A stretch of DNA of 64,000 nt, taken from Saccharopolyspora ipomoeae (GTDB taxonomy: Bacteria > Actinomycetota > Actinomycetes > Mycobacteriales > Pseudonocardiaceae). The position numbers were made by a program, and so were the translations under genes. This document shows, in pieces, positions 16,335 through 25,611 of this stretch; position 1 is the first letter of the stretch; each line of letters opens with the position of its first letter. Below the pieces are notes generated by a model. The model did not search any database, had not been told where the DNA came from, and saw only the letters and a program-made list of their open reading frames with translations. The stretch is taken from assembly GCF_029952525.1 (NCBI RefSeq), contig NZ_JASAOF010000015.1:62001-126000 (forward strand). The letters run 5' to 3'.

Positions 16335-18679
16335 GCGACGTAGTCGCTTAGGTGCTTCGCGGTGAGGGTCCTGCCGGACGCGACGAGGTCGGCCGGGGTT
16401 CCCTCGAAGACCACCTGACCGCCGTCGTGACCGGCACCGGGACCGAGGTCGATGATCCAGTCCGCGTGCGCCATGACCGCCTGGTGGTGCTCGATGACGA
16501 TCACCGACTTGCCCGAGTCCACGAGCCGGTCCAGCAGGCCCAGCAGCTGCTGCACGTCGGCCAGGTGCAGGCCCGTGGTGGGCTCGTCGAGGACGTAGAC
16601 GCCGCCCTTGTCCCCCATGCGCGTGGCCAGCTTGAGGCGCTGCCGCTCACCACCGGACAGCGTCGTCAGCGGCTGGCCGAGCCGCAGGTAGCCGAGCCCG
16701 ACCTGGTCCATGCGCTCCAGGATTTTGTGCGCGGCCGGCGTGCGGGCCTCACCGGAACCGAAGAACTCCTCGGCCTGGGCGACCGACAGGTCCAGCACCT
16801 CGCTGATGTCCCGGCCGCCGAAGGTGTACTCCAGCACGTCGGCGTTGAACCGCTTGCCTTCGCACTCCTCGCAGGTCGTGGCGACGGTGTCCATGATCCC
16901 CAGATCGGTGTAGACGACCCCGGCGCCGTTGCAGGTCGGGCAGGCGCCCTCCGAGTTCGCGCTGAACAGGGCCGGTTTCACGCCGTTGGCCTTGGCGAAG
17001 GCCTTGCGGATCGGGTCGAGCAGACCGGTGTAGGTCGCGGGGTTGCTGCGCCGCGACCCTCGGATGCCGCTCTGGTCGATGGCCACCACGCCCTCCTCTG
17101 CGGGCAGCGACCCGTGGATCAGCGAGCTCTTGCCCGAACCCGCCACCCCGGTGACCACGCACAGCACGCCCAGCGGCACGTCGACGTCGACGTCGCGCAG
17201 GTTGTTGGCGTTGGCCCCGCGGATCTCCAGCGCTCCCACGGTCTTCCTGAACTGCGATTTCAGCGAGGCGCGGTCGTCGAAGTGCTTCCCGGTGACGGTG
17301 TCGCTCGCGCGCAGGCCCGCCACGTCGCCCTCGAAGCACACCGCACCGCCGTCGGTGCCCGCGCCCGGACCCAGGTCGACGACGTGGTCGGCGATGGCGA
17401 TCGTCTCCGGCTTGTGCTCGACGACCAGCACCGTGTTGCCCTTGTCGCGCAGCCGCAGCAGCAGGTCGTTCATCCGCTGGATGTCGTGCGGGTGCAGCCC
17501 GATCGTGGGCTCGTCGAACACGTAGGTCACGTCGGTCAGCGACGAGCCCAGGTGCCGGATCATCTTGGTGCGCTGCGCCTCACCGCCCGACAGCGTTCCG
17601 GCGGGGCGGTCCAGCGACAGGTAGCCGAGGCCGATCTCGACGAACGAGTCGAGGGTGTGCCGGAGCTTGCCGAGCAGCGGCGCCACCGACGGCTCGTCCA
17701 GGCCGCCGACCCACTCGGCGAGGTCGCTGATCTGCATCCGGCACGCGTCGGCGATGCTGATCCCGGCGATCTTCGACGACCGCGCGCCCTCGTTCAGCCG
17801 CGTGCCCTCGCACTCCGGGCAGGTGTCGAAGGTGATCGCCCGGTCCACGAACGCGCGGATGTGCGGCTGCATCCCCTCGCGGTCCTTGGACAGCATCGAC
17901 TTCTGGATGCGCGGGATCAGCCCCTCGTAGGTGACGTTGACGCCCTCGACCTTGATCCGGGTGGCCTCCTTGTGCAGGAGGTTGAACAGCTCCTTCTTGG
18001 TGTACTCGCGGATCGGCTTGTCCGGGTCGAGGAACCCCGAACCCATGTAGATCCGCCCGTACCAGCCCTCCATCGTGTAGCCGGGGATCGTCAGCGCGCC
18101 CTCGCGCAGCGACTTCGAGTCGTCGTAGAGCTGGGTGAGGTCGAAGTCGGACACGCTGCCGCGTCCCTCGCACCTCGGGCACATGCCGCCGGTGACGCTG
18201 AACTCGCGGCGCTCCTTCACCTTCATCCCGCCGCGCTCCAGGGTGACCGCGCCCGCGCCGCTGACCGAGGCGACGTTGAACGAGAACGCCTGCGGCGAAC
18301 CGATGTGCGGCTCGCCGACGCGGCTGAACAGGATGCGCAGCATCGCGTTGGCGTCGGTGGCGGTGCCGACCGTCGAGCGCGGGTCGGCGCCCATCCGCTC
18401 CTGGTCGACGATGATCGCCGTGGTCAGGCCGTCGAGCACGTCGACGTCGGGGCGCGCCAGCGTCGGCATGAAGCCCTGCAGGAAAGCGCTGTACGTCTCG
18501 TTGATCATTCGCTGCGATTCGGCGGCGATCGTGCCGAAGACCAGCGAGCTCTTGCCCGACCCGGACACACCGGTGAACACCGTCAACCGGCGCTTGGGGA
18601 TCTCGACGCTGACGTCCGCGAGGTTGTTGACGCGCGCCCCGTGCACGCGGATCAGGTCATGGCTGTCGGCGACGTGCAT
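16331..18679 (-). CDS. UvrA-like ABC ATPase (UvrA2/DrrC type)
   Basis: A 782-residue tandem ABC ATPase of the UvrA class but shorter than UvrA (~950), lacking most of the UvrB-binding insertion. Both nucleotide sites are intact: Walker [14 protein letters not shown] and [13 protein letters not shown], signatures [12 protein letters not shown] and [13 protein letters not shown], and two Walker B regions ([26 protein letters not shown]). Zinc modules are present as [24 protein letters not shown] and CEECEGKR. DrrC of the daunorubicin cluster and deinococcal UvrA2 belong here; roles in tolerance to DNA-binding drugs are known. It converges on and overlaps by four bases the PstS-like gene. Confidence 0.93.
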   Translation of the reverse strand: MHVADSHDLIRVHGARVNNLADVSVEIPKRRLTVFTGVSGSGKSSLVFGTIAAESQRMINETYSAFLQGFMPTLARPDVDVLDGLTTAIIVDQERMGADPRSTVGTATDANAMLRILFSRVGEPHIGSPQAFSFNVASVSGAGAVTLERGGMKVKERREFSVTGGMCPRCEGRGSVSDFDLTQLYDDSKSLREGALTIPGYTMEGWYGRIYMGSGFLDPDKPIREYTKKELFNLLHKEATRIKVEGVNVTYEGLIPRIQKSMLSKDREGMQPHIRAFVDRAITFDTCPECEGTRLNEGARSSKIAGISIADACRMQISDLAEWVGGLDEPSVAPLLGKLRHTLDSFVEIGLGYLSLDRPAGTLSGGEAQRTKMIRHLGSSLTDVTYVFDEPTIGLHPHDIQRMNDLLLRLRDKGNTVLVVEHKPETIAIADHVVDLGPGAGTDGGAVCFEGDVAGLRASDTVTGKHFDDRASLKSQFRKTVGALEIRGANANNLRDVDVDVPLGVLCVVTGVAGSGKSSLIHGSLPAEEGVVAIDQSGIRGSRRSNPATYTGLLDPIRKAFAKANGVKPALFSANSEGACPTCNGAGVVYTDLGIMDTVATTCEECEGKRFNADVLEYTFGGRDISEVLDLSVAQAEEFFGSGEARTPAAHKILERMDQVGLGYLRLGQPLTTLSGGERQRLKLATRMGDKGGVYVLDEPTTGLHLADVQQLLGLLDRLVDSGKSVIVIEHHQAVMAHADWIIDLGPGAGHDGGQVVFEGTPADLVASGRTLTAKHLSDYVA

Positions 18680-18856
18680 AGCGGCTCCCGTTCGACGTGC
18701 CCGGCAGGGGCTCCCGCTCGGAGCCCCTGCTGCGGCTTGCTCACCAGCGGAATCCTGCCACGAAGCACCGACGATCGCGTCCGTTTCGTCCCGACGGTTC
18801 AGGGCCTCCGCCCGGTGAACGCCAGCAGCGTCGAGAACCGCGGTTGGCTCGGTCGT
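18680..18856. other. Short intergenic region
   Basis: No gene seen. GGCAGGGGCTCCCGCTCGGAGCCCCTGC around 18700-18730 is a strong hairpin just upstream of the UvrA-like gene start, possibly an attenuator or the terminator of the gene behind it. Confidence 0.45.
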
Positions 18857-19564
18857 TCAGGGGACGAGAGGGCCGTCAAGGATTGTGCGGGCGGCTTCGC
18901 GATCTCCGGTGCAGGTGATGGCGGGGTCGTCCGGGGTGAGGCGGTTCCAGAGCAGCAGGGTGAGCGACTCCGCCGTCGCCGCGAGTTCGGCGACCGGTTC
19001 GCCGGGGCCGTAGGTCCAGGTCGCGGGGGTGTCGGTGGCGCGGAGGCGGATCGCGTGGCGGGGCGCCGGGGCGCGACCGAGGGAGACCTGGCGCGGGGCC
19101 ATCGTGTCGAAGACCTCGGCGACGCCGTCGGCGGCGAGGTCCGGTGAGATCGGGGTGATCCGGCCGAGCGCGTTCTCTGCGTCCCAGCGGTGGATGACGG
19201 TCTCGTGGCAGCGGCGGCGTCGCCAGAACCCGACGGTGCTCGGCGGCGCGATCGTCCACGCTGCGCTCTCGGGATCCGCGGACAGCTCCGCCAGCATGGT
19301 TTCGCAGGTGTTCTCGAACCACGCGATCAACCCGTCCTCCGGCGCGGGAGCGCGCTGGTGATCGCCGTGTCCCTCCCGGACGGCCGTGGCAACCCAGAGG
19401 TTCTCGTTGCCCAGGTGGTCGGCCAGCTCCCGCAGGGTCCAACCGGGGCAGTGCTCGATCGGAACCGACAGATCACCACCCAGCAGTTCCCGGAACGCCT
19501 CCAACTGCCTGCCCAACTCACCGAGGAAGTCCACGATCGTGACGTTAGTCCACCTCGCCGACAC
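18857..19564 (-). CDS. Maleylpyruvate isomerase family (DinB-like, mycothiol-linked) protein
   Basis: A 235-residue member of the actinobacterial family of DinB-fold proteins named after mycothiol-dependent maleylpyruvate isomerase. Family marks are PIEHCPGWTLRELADHLG in the N-terminal four-helix domain and ETVIHRWDAENALG with the metal-site histidines, followed by a C-terminal SCP2-like part. Two starts are possible: GTG 19564 or GTG 19534 (VDFLGELGRQ), the second being more typical of the family. Substrate unknown; many relatives are of unknown function. A second paralogue is at 36286-37011, and mshA in this window shows that mycothiol is made. Confidence 0.82.
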   Translation of the reverse strand: MSARWTNVTIVDFLGELGRQLEAFRELLGGDLSVPIEHCPGWTLRELADHLGNENLWVATAVREGHGDHQRAPAPEDGLIAWFENTCETMLAELSADPESAAWTIAPPSTVGFWRRRRCHETVIHRWDAENALGRITPISPDLAADGVAEVFDTMAPRQVSLGRAPAPRHAIRLRATDTPATWTYGPGEPVAELAATAESLTLLLWNRLTPDDPAITCTGDREAARTILDGPLVP

Positions 19565-19930
19565 GCCCCCGAGGTCGAGATCCGCGGTTCTCGACGCGAA
19601 CCGCAGTTCTTGCAGGTTTTGTCAGTGGGTGCGGGTAGCTTCGGGTTGCCTCGCGGGGATCGCTGCGGATGACGACGTCGTGGTCAGCGTGGAGGTGGCT
19701 GAGCTTCGGTCCGAAGTGATCGGGACGGTGCTGTCCACCTTGGCCGCTCAGGTCGCTGCGGACGCAGGTGAAGGTGGAGTGGATCTCGTCCACATTCAAC
19801 GTGGGCTGGGAATGGCGACGCCCCCGCGCTCAACCGGCCTGGGGGTTACCGGGAGTGCGGGGGCGTCAAGGTCCACCCCTGGGGGTCAGGTGGACGGCGT
19901 CAATGCTACTGCGTGGTATCCAAGATGTCT
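19565..19930. other. Intergenic region with a large hairpin
   Basis: No gene is supported although frames are open on both strands (for example 19545-19799 on the minus strand). At 19817-19867 an 11-bp GC stem (GACGCCCCCGC with its complement) encloses a 29-base loop that itself has short inverted repeats; it could be the terminator of the leftward YczE gene. Confidence 0.45.
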
Positions 19931-20578
19931 CTAGGGGAAGAGATCTTTTTTCACCCGCACGGCGGTGAATTGCAGACATGCCTGCGTGAGAGGGCCGATC
20001 GCCGCCGCGTACAGCACGGTTCCCAGGCCGGCCGTGCCGCCGAGCAGCCAGCCCGCGGCGAGCACGCAGACCTCGATGGACGTTCGCACCGCCCGCATCG
20101 ACCACCCGGTCCGCGCGTGCAGTCCCGTCATCAGACCGTCGCGTGGTCCCGGGCCGAGGCGGGCGCCGACGTAGGTGGCGGTCGCCAGCGCGTTGAGCAC
20201 GACTCCCGTGACCAGCAGCGGGACCCGCATCGCGAGCGCCTGCACCGGAGGGAGCGCGGCGAGCGTGGCGTCCACGGCGACGGCGATCAGCAGCACGTTG
20301 GCGACCGTGCCCACGCCCGGCCGCTCCCGCAGCGGCAGCCAGCACAGCAGGACCGCCACGCCCACCACGGCGCTGGCCGTGCCCATGCTCGCGCCCAGCC
20401 GCTCGGCGATGCCCTGGTCGAGCACGCTCCACGGCGACAGGCCCAGGTCGCCGCGCACCATCAGCGCCAGGCTCGCCCCGTAGAGCAGCAGCCCGCCGAT
20501 GAGCTGCGCGAACCGGGCGAGGGGGCGGAATCGCATCGACAGCGGTGAGAGATCCACGGGAACCGTTGCTGAGGCCAT
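19931..20578 (-). CDS. YczE-family integral membrane protein
   Basis: A 215-residue membrane protein with five to six hydrophobic helices (about residues 20-40, 55-75, 85-105, 115-135, 160-200). The first blocks, GGLLLYGASLALMVRGDLGLSPWSVLDQG and ARLGPGPRDGLMTGL, are typical of the YczE/YitT-like family. Such genes often lie divergent from a MocR-type regulator, exactly as here (61 bp gap), and the transporter is then the presumed regulated target. Start ATG 20578. The transported compound is unknown; an amine or vitamin B6-related molecule is plausible. Confidence 0.85.
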   Translation of the reverse strand: MASATVPVDLSPLSMRFRPLARFAQLIGGLLLYGASLALMVRGDLGLSPWSVLDQGIAERLGASMGTASAVVGVAVLLCWLPLRERPGVGTVANVLLIAVAVDATLAALPPVQALAMRVPLLVTGVVLNALATATYVGARLGPGPRDGLMTGLHARTGWSMRAVRTSIEVCVLAAGWLLGGTAGLGTVLYAAAIGPLTQACLQFTAVRVKKDLFP

Positions 20579-20597
20579 GACCCAGTCATAGCCGTGA

Positions 20598-20633
20598 ATT
20601 GGACTTCAACTCGATATCCAATCTGGCTATTCT
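20598..20633 (+). promoter_or_regulatory. MocR promoter with overlapping ATTGGA/TCCAAT operator
   Basis: TTCAAC (20605-20610), a 17-bp spacer and TATTCT (20628-20633) form a good promoter; the ATG follows 6 bases after the -10, so the mRNA is probably leaderless. An inverted repeat ATTGGA (20598-20603) and TCCAAT (20617-20622) straddles the -35 and spacer, a likely site for the MocR protein on itself and on the divergent yczE. Confidence 0.6.
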
Positions 20634-20639
20634 GGACTC

Positions 20640-22085
20640 ATGTTGCCGACTCCCGGTGCGCACATCCACGGCCAGAAGCTCCTCGACCTCCTCGGGTTCT
20701 GGCACCAGGGCGCTCGCCCGTCCTCGCAGCTGCTCGCCGACGGCGTCCGTCAGCTGGTGCTCGACGGTCGGCTCCCTCCCGGCACCCGGCTGCCCGCCGA
20801 GCGGGAGCTCGCCGCGTCCCTCGACGTGAGCCGCACCCTCGTCGCCCGAGCGCTGGAACGACTGCGCGAGGACGGTTTCGCGGCGAGCCGGCGCGGCGCG
20901 GGATCGTGGGTGAAGCTGCCGGACTCACGGCGCGGCAGCGAGATGCACGGCGGCTGGTTCCCCTCCAACGACCCGGGCGTGATCAACCTGGCCCAGGCCA
21001 CGCCCGGCGCTCCGCCGGAGCTGCGCGGGGCCTTGGAGCGCGCGCAGGTGCGGCTCGCGGAGCAGATCGGCGATCACGGCTACCAGCCGCACGGGCTGCC
21101 CGCGCTGCGCGCCCGCGTCGCCGAGCGCTACACCGCGCGCGGACTGCCCACCAACCCCGAGCAGATCATGATCACCAACGGCGCTCAGCACGCGTTCGCG
21201 CTGGTCCTGCGCGCGCTGGTCTCCCCCGGTGAGCGCGTCCTCGTCGAGCACCCGACCTACCCGAACGCGATCGAGGCGCTGCGCGGGCTCGGGGCCGCAC
21301 CGGTGGCCGTGCCGATGACCGGCGACGGCTGGGACCTGGAGCTGCTCGCCGCGACCCTGCGCCAGACCTCGCCGCGGCTGGCCTACCTGATCCCCGACTT
21401 CCACAACCCGACCGGCGTGCGGCTGGACGCCGGAGGCCGCGAGCGGCTGGCGCGGGCGCTCGCCCGGACCTGCACCAACGCGGTGATCGACGAGACGCTG
21501 CTGGACATCGATCTCACCGGGCGGCAGGCGCCGCCACCGATGGCGAGCTTCACCGACCGGGTCATCACCATCGGTTCGGCGGGCAAGTCGTTCTGGGGAG
21601 GATTGCGGCTCGGCTGGGTGCGGGCCGGGGAGGAGTTCGTCCAGCGGCTGGTGCTCGGTCGTGCCGCGACCGACCTGGGCACCCCGGTGCTGGAGCAGCT
21701 GGTGCTCGCCGAGCTCCTCGACGACGCCGAACCCGTGCTCGCCCGGCGGCGGGCCGAAGCCCAGGAGCGGCTGGACGTGCTGGTCGCGGCGTTGCGGGAG
21801 TACCTGCCGGAGTGGCGGTACCGAATTCCCGACGGCGGTCTGTCGCTGTGGTGCGACGTCGGCGAACCCATCGCCAGCAGGCTGGCCGTGGCAGCCGAGG
21901 CTCACTCGGTGAGACTCGCTCCGGGGGCGCGGTTCTCGGTGAACGGATCGCTGGAGCGCTGGATCCGGGTTCCCTACACGCTGCCCGGCGAGCGGCTGGT
22001 CGAGGCGATCCAGCGGCTCGCGGCGGCAGCGGGTTCGGTGCGGCCGGGGCCGGCACCGAACCCGCTCACCGTTCCCATCGCCTGA
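20640..22085 (+). CDS. MocR/GabR-type PLP-dependent regulator
   Basis: A 481-residue fusion of a GntR winged helix (about residues 25-95, PAERELAASLDVSRTLVARALERL) with a fold-type I aminotransferase domain. The PLP lysine is in TIGSAGKSFWGGLRLGW, the Asp that contacts the pyridine nitrogen corresponds to VIDETLLDI, and the substrate-cleft segment is FHNPTGVRLD. MocR proteins bind PLP and an amino compound and regulate genes for it without catalysis. It is divergent from the YczE membrane protein, a pairing known from many bacteria. Starts at ATG 20640. Confidence 0.94.
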   Translation: MLPTPGAHIHGQKLLDLLGFWHQGARPSSQLLADGVRQLVLDGRLPPGTRLPAERELAASLDVSRTLVARALERLREDGFAASRRGAGSWVKLPDSRRGSEMHGGWFPSNDPGVINLAQATPGAPPELRGALERAQVRLAEQIGDHGYQPHGLPALRARVAERYTARGLPTNPEQIMITNGAQHAFALVLRALVSPGERVLVEHPTYPNAIEALRGLGAAPVAVPMTGDGWDLELLAATLRQTSPRLAYLIPDFHNPTGVRLDAGGRERLARALARTCTNAVIDETLLDIDLTGRQAPPPMASFTDRVITIGSAGKSFWGGLRLGWVRAGEEFVQRLVLGRAATDLGTPVLEQLVLAELLDDAEPVLARRRAEAQERLDVLVAALREYLPEWRYRIPDGGLSLWCDVGEPIASRLAVAAEAHSVRLAPGARFSVNGSLERWIRVPYTLPGERLVEAIQRLAAAAGSVRPGPAPNPLTVPIA

Positions 22086-22187
22086 AGCTCACACCCCTCG
22101 TAGCGAGCTTCAGGACTGCGCCGGGTGGGAAACCGGGCGAAGTCCCGTGCGGATTTCGTGCGGATCCCACCGATGAGAAGTTGCCGG

Positions 22188-22226
22188 CCGCCCGTCGGCA
22201 CGGCCCCTCGACGTGCCGACGGGCGG
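22188..22226. terminator. Strong hairpin, terminator candidate for the MocR gene
   Basis: A 14-bp perfect stem (CCGCCCGTCGGCAC at 22188-22201 with 22213-22226) with an 11-base loop, about 100 bases after the stop; no T-run. Confidence 0.55.
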
Positions 22227-22244
22227 TTCGACCTGTGGGGCGCC

Positions 22245-22280
22245 GCCCCGGTGCCGCTGGGGCAATAGCGGCACCGGGGC
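22245..22280. terminator. Second strong hairpin
   Basis: GCCCCGGTGCCGCT (22245-22258) pairs perfectly with 22267-22280 around an 8-base loop. With the hairpin just before it, it separates convergent genes. Confidence 0.5.
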
Positions 22281-22473
22281 CAGGGCCCAGTCCTGTTCTT
22301 CCAGCAGGTCAGAGACGCTTAATCAGCGATGTTCTTCAGCGACGCTGCCGGGCAGGCTGATGGCGCCCCGGTCCGATCCGGCCGGGCGCAGGCGTCCGGA
22401 TCGGAGTCCATCGGGTGGTGTTGACACCAGAGTCACCGCAGATGCGGTTTCATGCAGGCCGGATCGGCCGCTG

Positions 22474-23463
22474 TTAGTCGGGCGACGCCGTGGTTTCGGC
22501 CGATCGTGTGTTGATGTCCGGGCCGATGTCGCGTTGCGCCACCAGTGCTGCGGCGGTGTCGGAAAGATCGGGTGATCCGGGCAGGATGGCGTGTGCGCTG
22601 CGCAGGCCACCGATGCAGCCGGTGTTCGCGGAGGTCAGCGAACTGGCAGGTGGTGAGCAGGGCGCGGGCGCCGCCGGGCTCGAATCGCTCTGCCGCTCCA
22701 CGTCCGGCGCCGGGGCCTCGTCGGGCGCCCGGGGTTGCGCGTCGTCGCGGGCGGTGCTCGTGCCGGTCGCGGCCGCCGATTCGTGCGTGATCGGCTCGCT
22801 GACCAGCTCGGGAGTCGTCTCCTGCTGCTGGCCGTGGGCGGCCGCAGGCGTGGTGTGGCGCGCGTGGGAGACCTGGGCCGACGAGCCCTGGCCCTTCTCG
22901 GACGCGGAGTCGGCGTTCGACGAGGAGTTCGTCTCGGCCTGCTCGGGGCGTTGGCCGTCGTCCTCGGAGTTGCCGACCGCGGGTTCGGCCGGGCTCGGGA
23001 CGTCGGGCTTGCTCGGCTGGACCTTCTCGGGCTTGGCGGGTTCGGCCGTCTCGGGCTGGACCTTCTCCGGCTTCGCGGGTTCGACGCCGGACGTGTCCGG
23101 CTTCGACCCGGAGTCCTGCACGTCGGGCTTCGACGGCTTCTCGGAGCCCGAGCTGCTCGACCCCTTCGAATCCGATGCCGTCGAGTCAGAGCCCGAGCTG
23201 CTGGAGCCCTTCGAGTCGGACCCCTTCGCCGTGTCTGGCCCCTTCGCCGAGCCGGACCCCGTCGCCGAGTCGGATGAGGAGGCGGACTGCGTGGCGCTGG
23301 GCTTGTCGGCGTGCGCGTGTTCGGCGGCCGAGGCCGCGGTCGCACCACCGACGAGCACCCCGAGGCACACGCCGCTGAACAACGAGATCCGCACCAGGAA
23401 CGCGGCGGTCCGCGAACGGGGACCGCGCGCTGCGCAGATTCCCTTCACGGTGATCACCGCCAA
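22474..23463 (-). CDS. Secreted low-complexity Ser/Pro/Lys/Glu-rich protein
   Basis: A ~329-residue protein with an N-terminal signal peptide (hydrophobic core VRISLFSGVCLGVLVGG, cleavage near ASAAEH). The rest is low-complexity: Ser/Gly/Asp repeats (SDSKGSSSSGS twice) and Pro/Lys/Glu repeats (EPAKPEKVQP twice), then an Ala/Gln/Pro region. A C-terminal segment has PCSPPASSLTSANTGCIGG, with two cysteines that could form a disulfide. No sorting signal. The start is uncertain: TTG 23463, GTG 23457 or GTG 23448. It is most like a cell-wall-spanning or mucin-like protein; function unknown. Confidence 0.6.
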   Translation of the reverse strand: MAVITVKGICAARGPRSRTAAFLVRISLFSGVCLGVLVGGATAASAAEHAHADKPSATQSASSSDSATGSGSAKGPDTAKGSDSKGSSSSGSDSTASDSKGSSSSGSEKPSKPDVQDSGSKPDTSGVEPAKPEKVQPETAEPAKPEKVQPSKPDVPSPAEPAVGNSEDDGQRPEQAETNSSSNADSASEKGQGSSAQVSHARHTTPAAAHGQQQETTPELVSEPITHESAAATGTSTARDDAQPRAPDEAPAPDVERQSDSSPAAPAPCSPPASSLTSANTGCIGGLRSAHAILPGSPDLSDTAAALVAQRDIGPDINTRSAETTASPD

Positions 23464-23717
23464 TGTCCGTCAGGTTCGCGCGGTTCGAGCGCGGCGGGGC
23501 AACGGCTGCGCCGGGGTCGGCGCCTCCGGTTGACATTCAACCACTCCAGGGGGCGATTTCGGACCACCCGGAGCGACGATCACGACAGTTGGGCCAGCAT
23601 TCTCCATGCATTCGGGGGACTCCGGAAGGGGCCAAACGTTGTCGCGACGAAGTGGTCCGTTCCCCGAAAGGGTCTCGTCCGCTGTGGACTTCGCCCGAAA
23701 CATGCAGAGTGTCCGCT

Positions 23718-24905
23718 GTGGATCACGATCACCAGCGCGGCGGCCTGGGGCTGGCCGAACTCCATCGCATCTGGACGTCCTACGGGCACGAGATGGTGCT
23801 GCACGATGCGGGCGGCGACTCGGAATGCCTGGTCAGGCGGGGTGAACTGCTGGCTCCGGCGGAGTCGCTGGATCCCGTTCTGGACCGCTACCGGCGGTGG
23901 ATCGACCGGGTGCACCACGACGAGGAGCTGCTGCTGGCCCGCATCCGGCTGCGCGATGCGGAACGCGATCACTGCGTGGAGCTCGCCCGCGACACCTCCG
24001 GTGTGTCGGTGAACAACGTGCACGTGGGCAGCCCGGTCATGTTCGGCACACCGGTGATGTTCGGGACCGGCGCCGAAGCGGAGTTCAGCCCGCCGGTTCC
24101 GGAACCGCCTGCGGCCCAATGGGAACCGCCCGTGGTCGTGGGAGTCCTGGACACCGGCTGCGATCCGCACCCCTGGTTCACCGGCCGCCCGGGGTTCGTC
24201 GCGGCGCCGGAGGTGCTCGACGCGGACGACGACTCGGGGCAGGACCGGCAGGCGGGGCACGGCACCTTCGTCAGCGGTGTCGTGCTCCAGCACGCGCCCG
24301 GCGCGGTCATCCGGTCGCAGCGCGTGCTGTCCTCGCTGGGCTTCACCGACGACCTCACCGTCGCCACCGGGCTGCGCGCGCTGCGGCGTTCGGCGGAGCA
24401 GCGGGGCGTTCCGGTCGACGTGGTGGTGCTGACCTCCGGCTGCCACACCGCCGACGACGAGTGCCCGGAGATCCTGGCCGCCGAGCTGCGGGAGATGGCC
24501 CCGGCCGTCGTCGTGGCCGCCGCGGGCAACCACGGCCGGACCCGACCGTTCTGGCCCGCCGCGCTGCCCGACGTGGTGGGCGTGGCCGCGACCGGGCCCG
24601 ACGGCCGGATCGCGGATTTCTCCAACAGCGGCGACTGGGTCGACGCGGCGGCTCCCGGCGTGGACGTGCGCAGCTGCTTCGTCCGGATGCGGGCCGGGGG
24701 TGGCCGCAGCTTCGGCTACGCGCGCTGGAGCGGGACGTCGTTCGCCGCGCCCCGCGTCGCCGCCGTGATCGCCACCGCGCTCCAGGCCGACCGCGATCCC
24801 GAGCGGGCTCGCGCGGCCGTCGCGCACATCTACCCGGCCGCGGTTTCCGAGACCGATGTGGCGCCCGAGACGGATGCGGTGCCCGAAACTGCTGCGGTGG
24901 AGTGA
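23718..24905 (+). CDS. S8 subtilisin-like serine protease of a CHAT-associated locus
   Basis: A 395-residue protease without signal peptide. An N-terminal helical part of ~90 residues is followed by VGSPVMFGTPVMFGTG, in which PVMFGT is repeated, and then a subtilisin domain with catalytic Asp145 (GVLDTGC), His181 (GHGTFVSG), the oxyanion Asn in AAAGNHG and Ser341 (GTSFAAP), so it should be active. It ends with a short acidic repeat tail (ETDVAPETDAVPETAAVE). Lack of export signal suggests a cytoplasmic protease, unlike most subtilisins. It precedes a sigma factor and a CHAT gene in the same direction. GTG 23718 is the chosen start; there is no clear ribosome site. Confidence 0.82.
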   Translation: MDHDHQRGGLGLAELHRIWTSYGHEMVLHDAGGDSECLVRRGELLAPAESLDPVLDRYRRWIDRVHHDEELLLARIRLRDAERDHCVELARDTSGVSVNNVHVGSPVMFGTPVMFGTGAEAEFSPPVPEPPAAQWEPPVVVGVLDTGCDPHPWFTGRPGFVAAPEVLDADDDSGQDRQAGHGTFVSGVVLQHAPGAVIRSQRVLSSLGFTDDLTVATGLRALRRSAEQRGVPVDVVVLTSGCHTADDECPEILAAELREMAPAVVVAAAGNHGRTRPFWPAALPDVVGVAATGPDGRIADFSNSGDWVDAAAPGVDVRSCFVRMRAGGGRSFGYARWSGTSFAAPRVAAVIATALQADRDPERARAAVAHIYPAAVSETDVAPETDAVPETAAVE

Positions 24906-25026
24906 TTCCGGCGGGCAATTCTTGACTCGATCGTGGGGTATCCGGCTCGAACTGAATCTTTGAGGCCCCCTTCCTCCTCTTACTCGGTGGGAAAGAAGAC
25001 AACGCCGAGCTCCGGAGGTGCTGGTC

Positions 25027-25611
25027 GTGTACGAGGTCGGGGAAGCCGGTCCGGCTGCGGTGCTGCTGAGTCGGGCGGCGTCCGGGGACGAACAGGCGTG
25101 GCGGGAACTGGTGGACCTGTACACGCCGGTGATCTGGGGTGTTTCGCGCGCGTTCGCCGGCAACACCGCCGACGCCGAGGACGTCTGCCAGGCCACCTGG
25201 CTGTCGCTGGCGGAGAACCTGGATCGGTTGCGGGAGCCGGAGAAGCTGCCGGGCTGGCTGGTGACCACCGCGAGGCGGGAGGCGATCCGGTTGCGCCGGG
25301 CCCGGTCGCGGGAGGCGCCGATCGGGCTGGACACCGATCACCTGGACGGTTCCGAGCGTTCCGAGCCCGCCGAGAACCTGGTGATGCGGATGGTCTCGGC
25401 CTCCCGCCTGGCGCAGGCGTTCGGTGGCCTGCCACAGCGGTGCCAGCAGCTGCTGCGCGTCCTGGCGGTCACGCCGGAGGCCAGCTACGCCCAGGTCAGC
25501 GAGGCCTTGGGGATCCCCAGAGGAACGATCGGTCCGAAGAAGAGCCGGTGCCTGGCCGAGCTGCGCAAGCGGCTGCTCGGCGCCGAACTGCCCGAGGAGG
25601 TGGCGGGATGA
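25027..25611 (+). CDS. ECF-type RNA polymerase sigma factor
   Basis: A 194-residue group 4 sigma factor. Region 2 is at about residues 12-80 (ELVDLYTPVIWGVSRAFAGNTADAEDVCQ is the core-binding and -10 part) and region 4 is near the end (QRCQQLLRVLAV...YAQVSEALGIPRGTIGPKKSRCLAELRKRL). GTG 25027 is preferred over GTG 25018 because GGAGG (25014-25018) lies eight bases before it. The stop overlaps the next start (ATGA). No anti-sigma factor is visible; regulation may come from the partner proteins encoded downstream. Sigma factors in front of CHAT genes are a recurring actinobacterial arrangement. Confidence 0.9.
   Translation: MYEVGEAGPAAVLLSRAASGDEQAWRELVDLYTPVIWGVSRAFAGNTADAEDVCQATWLSLAENLDRLREPEKLPGWLVTTARREAIRLRRARSREAPIGLDTDHLDGSERSEPAENLVMRMVSASRLAQAFGGLPQRCQQLLRVLAVTPEASYAQVSEALGIPRGTIGPKKSRCLAELRKRLLGAELPEEVAG

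Larger units (their letters stand above)
22086..22473. other. Intergenic region with two strong hairpins
   Basis: No gene is supported. It holds the two hairpins listed separately (22188-22226, 22245-22280) between the rightward MocR gene and the leftward secreted-protein gene. Confidence 0.5.

Noticed and set aside
16352-19147. 931-residue plus-strand frame opposite the UvrA-like gene
   Set aside because: Antisense of an ABC protein with all motifs intact; Val/Arg/Asp-rich shadow.
19545-19799. Minus-strand 84-residue frame between the DinB-like and YczE genes
   Set aside because: No ribosome site or domain; composition not gene-like. Kept as intergenic.
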